Source: Candidatus Mcinerneyibacterium aminivorans
GTDB lineage: Bacteria > Macinerneyibacteriota > Macinerneyibacteria > Macinerneyibacteriales > Macinerneyibacteriaceae
Direction of reading: 5' to 3'
Length of the DNA stretch: 64,000 bases
Assembly: GCA_008086245.1 (NCBI GenBank)
Contig: VSIX01000065.1
Location: 31,295 to 95,294, forward strand
Every line of letters begins with the position of its first letter. Position 1 is the stretch's first letter. Of the stretch, positions 9,216 through 16,126 are shown one piece after another. The notes below the pieces were generated by a model that was not told the origin of the DNA, searched no databases, and worked only from the letters and a program-made list of their open reading frames with translations. The translations under genes were made by a program, and so were the position numbers.

Positions 9216-9885
9216 ACTAAGGGCCGATTATACAGCTTACTTTCTAAAAAGACCGAACAGATTTGTAGCTGAAGTAAAACTTAATAATAGCACTGTTAAA
9301 GCACATATACATGATTCCGGAAGATTAAATGAATTATTATATAAAGGTAATAAATTATTATTAAAAAAAGCAAAAAATAAAAATAGAAAAACCGGCTGGG
9401 ATGTGATAGCCGCCAAAAAAAAAGATGATTGGATTTTGATTAACACCATGCACCACAGGGAAATTTTTTTAAATTATATAACAAATAAAAAAATTTCACC
9501 AATAAATAAAATATTGAAAATAAAGCCTGAATTTAAGTATCATACCAGCCGACTGGATTTTTTGATTATCACCAAAGGGGAAAAAATATTTGTTGAAACA
9601 AAGGGAGTTACTTTAAGCAAAAACAAAACTGCGATTTTTCCCGATGCTCCAACGAAAAGAGGCAGAAAGCATTTGAATGAATTAATTGAAATAAGAGAAA
9701 GGGGAAAGAAATCGGTTATTTTTTTTCTGATTTTTTTAAAAGATGCAGAACAATTTTCTGTAAATTATAAAACGGACAAAAAATTTGCGGATAAATTTAA
9801 TGAGGCTTTGGATAAAGGAGTAAAAGTTTATAAACCCGTTTTTTCATATGATGGTGAATTTATAAATTATGAAAAATCAATATAA
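9202..9885 (+). CDS. sfsA: SfsA-family protein (sugar fermentation stimulation protein homologue)
   Basis: About 227 residues from ATG 9202, with AAGGAAA just upstream; the frame is open further upstream inside the permease gene but lacks homology there. NRFVAEVKLNN, AHIHDSGRLNELL, RLDFLI...KIFVETKGVTL, FPDAPTKRGRKHLNEL and IIFF are the ordered SfsA blocks. The N-terminal half is an OB-like fold and the C-terminal half carries D, E-x-K residues of a restriction-endonuclease-like fold. Escherichia coli SfsA binds DNA nonspecifically, and its real role is unclear. Terminal gene of the overlapping unit. Confidence 0.92.
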   Translation: MKLVELRADYTAYFLKRPNRFVAEVKLNNSTVKAHIHDSGRLNELLYKGNKLLLKKAKNKNRKTGWDVIAAKKKDDWILINTMHHREIFLNYITNKKISPINKILKIKPEFKYHTSRLDFLIITKGEKIFVETKGVTLSKNKTAIFPDAPTKRGRKHLNELIEIRERGKKSVIFFLIFLKDAEQFSVNYKTDKKFADKFNEALDKGVKVYKPVFSYDGEFINYEKSI

Positions 9886-9948
9886 AAAGGTCTTTTTTTT
9901 ATAATTATAAGTTAATAACAAATTTTAATGAAAAGAGAGGAGATTTAT

Positions 9949-10164
9949 ATGAATGATAAATTAAAAAAATTAAACAGATGGGATAATATTTTAAATTTAG
10001 TTTTTATTGTACTTTTAATTGTTGTAATTGTACTCTATTTAAGAAACTTTGAGGTTAATTCTTCTTATTTGATACTTGTTTTTGGTCTTATTAATATGGC
10101 AAGATCCTTTATTAGTAAAAAGTACAGCGATCTCTGCAAAAACTTCATGAAAAATAAAAAATAA
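9949..10164 (+). CDS. Small two-helix membrane protein, unknown
   Basis: 71 residues from ATG 9949. This start sits 5 nt after GAGGAG, whereas the in-frame ATG at 9928 has no site. Two hydrophobic segments (about residues 13-31 and 38-55) are separated by a short loop, with a basic tail ending KNFMKNKK. I do not recognise the family. The good ribosome site and codon use like its neighbours support it as a real gene. It stands alone between sfsA and a promoter. Confidence 0.6.
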   Translation: MNDKLKKLNRWDNILNLVFIVLLIVVIVLYLRNFEVNSSYLILVFGLINMARSFISKKYSDLCKNFMKNKK

Positions 10165-10209
10165 TCATTTTATTTGTTTTGCTTTTTAGTCAATTACGAT
10201 ACTCTCGGC

Positions 10210-10237
10210 TTGAATTTCATAAGTCCAATAGTATAAT
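10210..10237 (+). promoter_or_regulatory. Promoter of the GH13_18 phosphorylase gene
   Basis: TTGAAT at 10210-10215 and a perfect TATAAT at 10232-10237 are spaced by 16 nt, followed by a short leader with GGGAGG before the ATG at 10270. Confidence 0.7.
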
Positions 10238-10269
10238 ATAGTTTAAGTTAAAACGGGAGGAATAGTTTT

Positions 10270-11982
10270 ATGGATAAAGATTTAAAAAAAATTAAATACT
10301 ATCTTTCTAAAATATATGATACCCCTCGAAGCGAAAATGCATTTTACTATATTAAAAAAAAGCTGGAAAATAGAAAACACAGGATTTCCGATAATATACT
10401 AGATTATTTCAATGAAAAGGATGTTTTGCTTATTACATACGGGGATAGTATAAAAAAAGAAAATGAAAAATCTCTCAAATACCTTAGAAAATTTTATCAA
10501 AGATTTTTATCCGATTCCATTAATAAAATCCATATTCTTCCTTTTTTTCCGTATTCTTCTGATGATGGATTTTCAATTATTGATTATTATAAAATAAATC
10601 CAGATATGGGAGAATGGGCGGATATTGGAAAATTATCAAAAGATGTTGATTTGATGTTTGATTATGTTTGCAATCATATTTCTTCTCAAAGCGGCTGGTT
10701 TGAAAACTATCTGGAAGAGAAACCTGGATTTAGAAATCTGGCTATTGAAGTTGATCCGGATACTGATTTGTCCGGGGTTGTAAGACCCAGGGATAAACCT
10801 CTTCTTACTGAGTTTGAGAAAAAGAGTGGTGAAAAGGTTCATGTCTGGACCACCTTTAGTTCAGATCAGATTGATTTAAATTTTAAAGATATTGAAGTTT
10901 TTAAAAAGATGATAGATGTTTTTCTGTTTTATATAGGAAATAATGCCAAGTGGATTCGTCTTGATGCCATAGCTTATTTATGGAAAGAGATAGGAACCTC
11001 CTGTATTCATCTTCCAGAAGTTCACTATTTTGTTAAATTATTGAGAACAATAATGAATTCAATAATTAAAGATGGTGTTATTATAACCGAAACCAATGTT
11101 CCCCATAAAGATAACATAAGCTATTTTGGAAATGGAAGAGATGAAGCCCAAATTGTTTATAACTTTACACTTCCTCCTTTATTGTTATATTCATTTATAA
11201 AGGAAGATATTACAGAGTTTAGCCGATGGGTAAAAAAACTAAAAACTCCCTCAAATTCTACTACATTTCTAAATTTTACGGCATCACATGATGGGATAGG
11301 AGTTAGACCTCTGGAGGGAATAATAGATAATTCCGAAATTGAAGATATTATTAAACACATAAAAAACAATGGCGGGATGGTATCATATAAAACAGATAAT
11401 ACAGGAGGAAAAAGCCCCTATGAATTAAATATTACATATCTCGATGCCTTAAAATTTCCAGAAGATAAAAATGAGTTGATAAATATTAAAAGATTTTTAG
11501 CTTCTCAAATTATAGCGATGGTTTTACCGGGAATTCCTGCCGTTTACATCCACAGCTTGATAGGTACAAGAAATTGGCTTGAAGGAATAGAAAAAACAAA
11601 TAGAAAGAGAACTATAAACAGAAAAAAATTTGAATATGAAGAGATAATGAATCAGATAAAAAATGATAAGAAAAGAAAAAAATATATACTCGATTCATAT
11701 ACGGAGTTATTAAAAAAAAGGAAGCAACAGGAAGCCTTCCATCCCAATGCAAATTTTGAACCTATTAATATTAATAAAAGGGTGTTTTGTATAAAAAGAT
11801 GGACAAATTATCAGACACTATACTGTTTAACAAATATTTCTAAAAAAAGAATAGAAATTAATTCCGACAAATTAATCCAAAACCCAAAATTTAGAGATTT
11901 GATATCAAACAAAAATCTATCTAATAAGATAAAATTAGATGCCTATCAGTCGGTATGGTTAGAACCTGAAAGGAATAAATAG
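10270..11982 (+). CDS. GH13 subfamily 18 phosphorylase (glucosylglycerate/sucrose phosphorylase type)
   Basis: 570 residues with a GGGAGG site. It is a retaining alpha-glucan fold: ILPFFPYSSDDGFSIIDY starts the barrel, the nucleophile is Asp232 in WIRLDAIAYLWKE, the acid/base is Glu274 in IITETNVPH, and the transition-state Asp341 sits in TASHDGIG. VWTTFSSDQIDLNF and the dimer-type IPAVYIHSLIGTRN are typical of GH13_18 enzymes, which split sucrose, sucrose 6-phosphate or glucosylglycerate with phosphate to give glucose 1-phosphate. The length exceeds classic sucrose phosphorylases (about 490) and is nearer to the glucosylglycerate group, so that substrate is favoured, but this is inference. 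Monocistronic with its own promoter. Confidence 0.85.
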   Translation: MDKDLKKIKYYLSKIYDTPRSENAFYYIKKKLENRKHRISDNILDYFNEKDVLLITYGDSIKKENEKSLKYLRKFYQRFLSDSINKIHILPFFPYSSDDGFSIIDYYKINPDMGEWADIGKLSKDVDLMFDYVCNHISSQSGWFENYLEEKPGFRNLAIEVDPDTDLSGVVRPRDKPLLTEFEKKSGEKVHVWTTFSSDQIDLNFKDIEVFKKMIDVFLFYIGNNAKWIRLDAIAYLWKEIGTSCIHLPEVHYFVKLLRTIMNSIIKDGVIITETNVPHKDNISYFGNGRDEAQIVYNFTLPPLLLYSFIKEDITEFSRWVKKLKTPSNSTTFLNFTASHDGIGVRPLEGIIDNSEIEDIIKHIKNNGGMVSYKTDNTGGKSPYELNITYLDALKFPEDKNELINIKRFLASQIIAMVLPGIPAVYIHSLIGTRNWLEGIEKTNRKRTINRKKFEYEEIMNQIKNDKKRKKYILDSYTELLKKRKQQEAFHPNANFEPININKRVFCIKRWTNYQTLYCLTNISKKRIEINSDKLIQNPKFRDLISNKNLSNKIKLDAYQSVWLEPERNK

Positions 11983-11991
11983 CCAATAACA

Positions 11992-12020
11992 TTGATATAA
12001 GGTGAAAATTATACTATAAT
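11992..12020 (+). promoter_or_regulatory. Promoter of iadA
   Basis: TTGATA at 11992-11997 and TATAAT at 12015-12020 with the ideal 17-nt spacer, 74 nt before the iadA ATG. Confidence 0.75.
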
Positions 12021-12093
12021 AGATAATAAAGATAAAATAGCTGTAATAATTATATAAAATATTCAATTTTATAATAAAAAAGGAAAAAAATAT

Positions 12094-13266
12094 ATGTTAC
12101 TATTAAAAAATGCAAATATATATGGTCCTGAATATATGGGAGAAAAAGATATATTAATAGAGAATAATATTGTTTCCACTATTTCTGAAAAAATTAATAT
12201 CAGCACAAATTTGAGTAATTTAAATATTATTGACGTAGATGGTGATTATGTTTTTCCAGGATTTATAGATAACCATGTTCATATAACAGGAGGAGGCGGT
12301 GAAGGCGGTTTTAGTACAAGGGTGCCGCCTATAGAAATATCACATATCATAAACTCCGGAATCACCACCGTAATAGGGCTGCTGGGAACAGATGGGGTTT
12401 CCAGAAGTATCGAAGATCTGCTGGCAAAAGCTAAAGCACTGGAAGAAGAGGGCTTAACCTGTTTTGCATTAACCGGTTCTTATGGAGTTCCTCCAGTTAC
12501 CCTAACAGGAAGCCTTATAAAGGATATTGTTTTTTTGGATAATATTATTGGGACCGGAGAAATAGCAATTGCTGATCACAGATCATCTCAGCCCACTATA
12601 AATCAGATTAAAAAAATTATTGCTGAAACAAGAAGAGCGGGCATGTTATCAAACAAGGGTGGTGTTGTTAATTTCCATATAGGTAAAGGAAAAAATGGAA
12701 TAAACATGTTGAATAAAATAGTAGAAGAAACAGAAATTCCCCCATCAAATATTCTCCCAACCCATGTAAATCGAAATAATGAGATTTTTAATGAAGCAAT
12801 TGAGTATGCAAAATCTGGAGGTTATATTGATTTAACAGCAGCTTCAGCAGATAATAAAAGTAGAGATAAAAAATCAAGAGAGGTGGCAGGTAAAATTAAA
12901 AAAGCTATTGATAATGGGGTAAATCCTCTAAATATTACTATAAGTTCTGATGCACGGGGTAGTCTTCCCAGGTTTGATGATAATAAAGAATTGATTGAAC
13001 TGAAAGCAGCAAAGATGGATTGCTTGTATGAAGCCTTCAAAAAGGCGGTACTGGAATTTGAAATCCCTGTGAATAAAGCATTAAAACCATTTACAAGCAA
13101 TGTTTCGGATATTTATAAACTTAAGAAAAAAGGACAAATAAAGTTAGAAAATGATGCCGATTTGTTAATAGCTGATATGGACAGTTTGAAAATAAAAAAA
13201 GTGATAGCAAAGGGTGTAATAGTTAAAGATAGTAATAGAGTAGTAAAAGGAGTATTTGAGGAATAG
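12094..13266 (+). CDS. iadA: Isoaspartyl dipeptidase (M38)
   Basis: 390 residues after AAGGAAA. This is an amidohydrolase-fold enzyme: GFIDNHVHITGGGGEGG holds the H-x-H metal pair and the glycine-rich loop specific to isoaspartyl dipeptidase. ALTGSYGVPP, ADHRSSQP, VNFHIGKG, ILPTHVNRN and SSDARGSLP follow in family order, the last bearing the catalytic Asp. It removes beta-aspartyl dipeptides produced by protein ageing, fitting a peptide-using anaerobe. It ends in a long hairpin that overlaps the stop codon. Confidence 0.95.
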   Translation: MLLLKNANIYGPEYMGEKDILIENNIVSTISEKINISTNLSNLNIIDVDGDYVFPGFIDNHVHITGGGGEGGFSTRVPPIEISHIINSGITTVIGLLGTDGVSRSIEDLLAKAKALEEEGLTCFALTGSYGVPPVTLTGSLIKDIVFLDNIIGTGEIAIADHRSSQPTINQIKKIIAETRRAGMLSNKGGVVNFHIGKGKNGINMLNKIVEETEIPPSNILPTHVNRNNEIFNEAIEYAKSGGYIDLTAASADNKSRDKKSREVAGKIKKAIDNGVNPLNITISSDARGSLPRFDDNKELIELKAAKMDCLYEAFKKAVLEFEIPVNKALKPFTSNVSDIYKLKKKGQIKLENDADLLIADMDSLKIKKVIAKGVIVKDSNRVVKGVFEE

Positions 13267-13307
13267 TTGTTGAAATTAAGAATTTATATTCTTGAATTTA
13301 GCAACTA
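13264..13307 (+). terminator. Long hairpin after iadA, possible terminator
   Basis: TAGTTG and CAACTA enclose an almost continuous imperfect stem of about 20 bp whose inner ATTAAGAAT arm pairs with ATTCTTGAAT. Only a mixed TTATGCTATTTTA follows instead of a clean T-run, so termination may be partial. Confidence 0.5.
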
Positions 13308-13342
13308 TTATGCTATTTTAAAATAAAGGGAGGAGGTTCGAT

Positions 13343-13753
13343 ATGGCTGAAAAGGAATTTAAGGATAGGGTAAATAAAGTATGGTCCAAGGTGAAGAAGA
13401 TCAGCAAAGAGGCATATGAAAAAAGTAAAGAATATGCTATAATCGCTGAACTCAAGATTAAACAGAACAGCTTGGAAAAAAATAAAGCTAGTTTATTTAA
13501 GGAAATGGGAGAAATTGTCTTTGATTTAATTCAGGAAGAGGAAGAAAATATAGAAAAAAAAGAACAGATCTTATCTAAATATAGAGATATTGAAGATATT
13601 AATGAGAAGATCAATGAAGTAATGCTTGAGATAAAACGGGTAAAAGAGGAGTATAATCTTAAGCAGGAGGAAATAGAAAAGATAGAAATTAAAGAAGAAG
13701 ATGAGGATGACGACGAAGAGCTTGAACAAGATAAAGACAAAGAGAAAGAGTAA
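13343..13753 (+). CDS. Coiled-coil protein with acidic tail, unknown
   Basis: 136 residues from ATG 13343, after a strong GGGAGGAGG. Almost the whole chain is predicted helical and charged: residues 35-115 have heptad-like spacing of L/I, and the last 25 residues are nearly all D, E and K. No signal peptide, membrane helix or catalytic motif is visible. I do not recognise the family. It may be a scaffold or phasin-like protein, but nothing demonstrates this. It precedes the HD gene by 36 nt and may share its transcript. Confidence 0.65.
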   Translation: MAEKEFKDRVNKVWSKVKKISKEAYEKSKEYAIIAELKIKQNSLEKNKASLFKEMGEIVFDLIQEEEENIEKKEQILSKYRDIEDINEKINEVMLEIKRVKEEYNLKQEEIEKIEIKEEDEDDDEELEQDKDKEKE

Positions 13754-13789
13754 TTTTTTGTGATAGGAAAGGAGCGAACATAAAAATCT

Positions 13790-14338
13790 ATGGATAGAAA
13801 GGAAGCAGTAAAGTTACTGAAAAAACATTTGAATCAGGAAAATCTTTTGAAACATTGTTATGCGGTAGAAGCAGCGATGAGGGAATTTGCCGATTATTTT
13901 GGCGAGGATGAAAAAAAATGGGGTATAGCAGGACTGCTTCATGATATAGATTATGAATATACAAAAGATAATCATGAAAAACATGGATTAAAAGCAGAGG
14001 AAATTATAAAACAGGGTGGATTTGAGTTAGGAAAGAATATTATAAACGCCATTAAGGCACATGGGGGTAATTACCCAATAAATACTAAAATGGATAAGGT
14101 GCTGCACTCAGTTGATCCTTTAACCGGGCTGATAGTTGCTTCTGCATTAATGCATCCTTCTAAAGATATTACAAAAATGAAGACGGATTTTGTTTTAAGA
14201 AGATACGATGAAAAGAATTTTGCCAAAGGAGCCAGCAGGGAAGTTATACAGAAATGCACAGATTTTATGCCGCTTAAAGATTTTGTATCCCACACCTTAA
14301 AGGCTATGCAAAATATAAATGATGTTTTGGAATTATAG
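13790..14338 (+). CDS. HD-domain metal-dependent phosphohydrolase
   Basis: 182 residues. The HD motif is ordered: LKHCYAVEAAM, then GLLHDIDYEY (His-Asp metal pair), NAIKAHGGNY and VDPLTG. This matches the small stand-alone HD hydrolases (HDIG type) with uncharacterised nucleotide substrates. The start is odd in that AAAGGAG lies about 15 nt from the ATG, but an in-frame TAA just upstream rules out a longer protein. The following gene starts 9 nt after the stop. Confidence 0.85.
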   Translation: MDRKEAVKLLKKHLNQENLLKHCYAVEAAMREFADYFGEDEKKWGIAGLLHDIDYEYTKDNHEKHGLKAEEIIKQGGFELGKNIINAIKAHGGNYPINTKMDKVLHSVDPLTGLIVASALMHPSKDITKMKTDFVLRRYDEKNFAKGASREVIQKCTDFMPLKDFVSHTLKAMQNINDVLEL

Positions 14339-14347
14339 GAGGGAAAA

Positions 14348-14812
14348 ATGAAAAAAATATTTGTTGTAATTTTAATAATAATGGTTTTTGTAACTGTTGC
14401 TAATGCTGAATTGAAATTTAATGGTTGGGCTCCCAAAGTTGGTTATAATTTTGATTCAGAGGATATCTCTCTTGGAGCGGATATCAATTTTAACACTATC
14501 GCTGAGGATATTTACTTTATACCACAGGTAGAGGTTGATTTTTTAGGTGATTTAAAAAAATTTGCTGCCGGTGTTTCTTTTCAGTATTTTGTAAATATTA
14601 AAAAGGTTGATGCATTTTTTGGAACAGGTGCTGATATTCTATATCTGGATTATAGCAATGATTTTGCTGATGCTAATGATACAAGTTTAAAACTGCATTT
14701 TCTCGGAGGATTTCAGTTTAATATTACCAAAGATTTTCATATGTTTACTCAGCTTAAAACAAGATTTATTGATGATAGCGATACTACCCTTTGGTTTGGG
14801 GTTTATTTCTAA
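14348..14812 (+). CDS. Small outer-membrane beta-barrel protein
   Basis: 154 residues after GGAGGG. Residues 1-20 are a signal peptide ending VANA. The mature part alternates polar and hydrophobic residues in about eight short amphipathic strands (for example DISLGADINFN, KKFAAGVSFQYFV, LKLHFLGGFQFNI) and ends WFGVYF with a terminal Phe. That is the signature recognised by the BAM assembly machinery. The size suits an 8-stranded OmpX/OmpW-like barrel; the family is not recognised more closely. It supports a diderm envelope for this organism. Confidence 0.75.
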   Translation: MKKIFVVILIIMVFVTVANAELKFNGWAPKVGYNFDSEDISLGADINFNTIAEDIYFIPQVEVDFLGDLKKFAAGVSFQYFVNIKKVDAFFGTGADILYLDYSNDFADANDTSLKLHFLGGFQFNITKDFHMFTQLKTRFIDDSDTTLWFGVYF

Positions 14813-14820
14813 ATATGTGA

Positions 14821-14850
14821 AAAAAGTGGGATTTATCCCACTTTTTTATA
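14821..14850 (+). terminator. Rho-independent terminator
   Basis: AAAAAGTGGGA pairs with TCCCACTTTTT over 11 bp around a TTTA loop, with T-rich sequence following, 9 nt after the barrel-protein stop codon. Confidence 0.9.
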
Positions 14851-14904
14851 TTTTTAGGCTGTAAAGTAATACCGATATGTAAATAACCTATATATTAAAC
14901 CAGT

Positions 14905-14935
14905 CATCCTGAGCTTGTCTCAGGATGTTTTTTTT
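14905..14935 (+). terminator. Second, GC-rich terminator-like hairpin
   Basis: CATCCTGAG pairs perfectly with CTCAGGATG around a CTTGT loop and runs straight into eight T residues. No gene lies between it and the terminator 55 nt upstream. Its sequence resembles the CCTGAGCTTGTC-type palindromes scattered in many bacterial genomes. The rest of 14936-15152 is featureless AT-rich DNA. Confidence 0.75.
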
Positions 14936-15152
14936 ATTTGATCAAATAATTTTAATTTATAAAATTTTTAAAAAAATACTGTAAAAATCCGGGGAAAATT
15001 CTGAATCAACTTCAGGAGAATGCTATTTCCATAATATTAGTTCATAGGATCGAGTAATTAAATAATAATTTGTTTATCAAAAGTTAAAATTTTTATTTAC
15101 AAACTCTTTTTCTGGTTTACAAAAAAATAATGATTATAAAATTATTTATGGT

Positions 15153-15181
15153 TTGACATTTATTGTTAAAAATTTTATATT
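15153..15181 (+). promoter_or_regulatory. Promoter of nadA-mutS2
   Basis: Perfect TTGACA at 15153-15158, 17-nt spacer, TATATT at 15176-15181, then a short leader with GGGAGGG before the nadA ATG at 15211. Confidence 0.8.
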
Positions 15182-15210
15182 TGAGTAAGAGTTTTTACAG
15201 GGAGGGTTCT

Positions 15211-16116
15211 ATGAACATAGAAAAGTTAAGGGATAAAATTATAAAGTTAAAAAATGAAAAAAATGCAGTAATAATGGCTCATAATTATCAAATTCCGGAA
15301 ATCCAGAATATTGCTGATTATCTAGGAGGATCTCTTCAGCTTGCAAAAAAAAGCCGGGAGATTGATAACAATTTAATTATATTTTGTGGTGTTAGGTTTA
15401 TGGCAGAATCAATAAAAATTCTGTCACCGGATAAAAAAATATTAGTTCCAGAAATTAGAGCAGGCTGTCCGATGGCTGATATGATAACAGAAGAAGACAT
15501 GAAAAACATAAGAAGAAATTATCCGGATCGATCAATTGTTGCTTATGTTAATACGAATGCCGCTGTTAAAGCTCATGCGGATATCTGCTGTACTTCTGCA
15601 AATGCTGTAGATATTGTAAATAAAGTTGAAAATAATAAAATTTACTTTGTACCTGATAAAAATCTTGGATCGTGGGTTAAAAAAAACACTGAGAAGGATA
15701 TTAAAATTTGGAATGGCTATTGTAATGTTCATAATCAAATTAGGCTTGCTGATCTTGAAGAAGGCTTAAAAAATCATCCTGATGCAGTTACTCTTGTCCA
15801 TCCTGAGGCACCGATGAAAGTTTTAGATAAAGCAGATAAGATTTTATCTACCGGTCAAATGGTAAATTTTGTAAAAGAAAGCAACAGTAAAGAATTTCTT
15901 ATTGGAACAGAAAAGGGCTTAATTTACAGATTAAAAACTCTATATCCCGAAAAAAATTTCTATAAAATGGGCAGGTATTTTGTCTGCAGAAACATGAAGA
16001 AAAACACCTTGATGAAGGTATATAAATCACTTGAAAATGAAAAAACGGAGATAACCTTACCGGATGAAATTATTGAAGGATCCTTTAAAGCGATAAATAG
16101 GATGTTTACAATATAG
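15211..16116 (+). CDS. nadA: Quinolinate synthase A
   Basis: 301 residues from ATG 15211. The GGGAGGG site fixes this start; the frame extends upstream into the promoter, which cannot be coding. It condenses iminoaspartate with dihydroxyacetone phosphate to quinolinate for NAD synthesis, using an oxygen-sensitive [4Fe-4S] cluster. The three ligands are visible: Cys86 in RAGCPMAD, Cys171 in NGYCNVH and Cys259 in FVCRNMK. AHNYQIPEIQ and GVRFMAES bind the substrates. The last motif usually reads CPNMK; here Arg replaces Pro. nadB and nadC are not adjacent, so iminoaspartate must come from elsewhere. Confidence 0.95.
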   Translation: MNIEKLRDKIIKLKNEKNAVIMAHNYQIPEIQNIADYLGGSLQLAKKSREIDNNLIIFCGVRFMAESIKILSPDKKILVPEIRAGCPMADMITEEDMKNIRRNYPDRSIVAYVNTNAAVKAHADICCTSANAVDIVNKVENNKIYFVPDKNLGSWVKKNTEKDIKIWNGYCNVHNQIRLADLEEGLKNHPDAVTLVHPEAPMKVLDKADKILSTGQMVNFVKESNSKEFLIGTEKGLIYRLKTLYPEKNFYKMGRYFVCRNMKKNTLMKVYKSLENEKTEITLPDEIIEGSFKAINRMFTI

Positions 16117-16126
16117 AAGGAGAGCA

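Noticed and set aside
13531-13740. Serine-rich antisense frame opposite the coiled-coil gene
   Set aside because: Poly-serine arises from the reverse strand of a GAA/GAT-rich acidic tail.
14071-14436. 121-residue antisense frame across the HD gene and the barrel gene start
   Set aside because: It covers two genes with good ribosome sites on the plus strand and has no homology signal.
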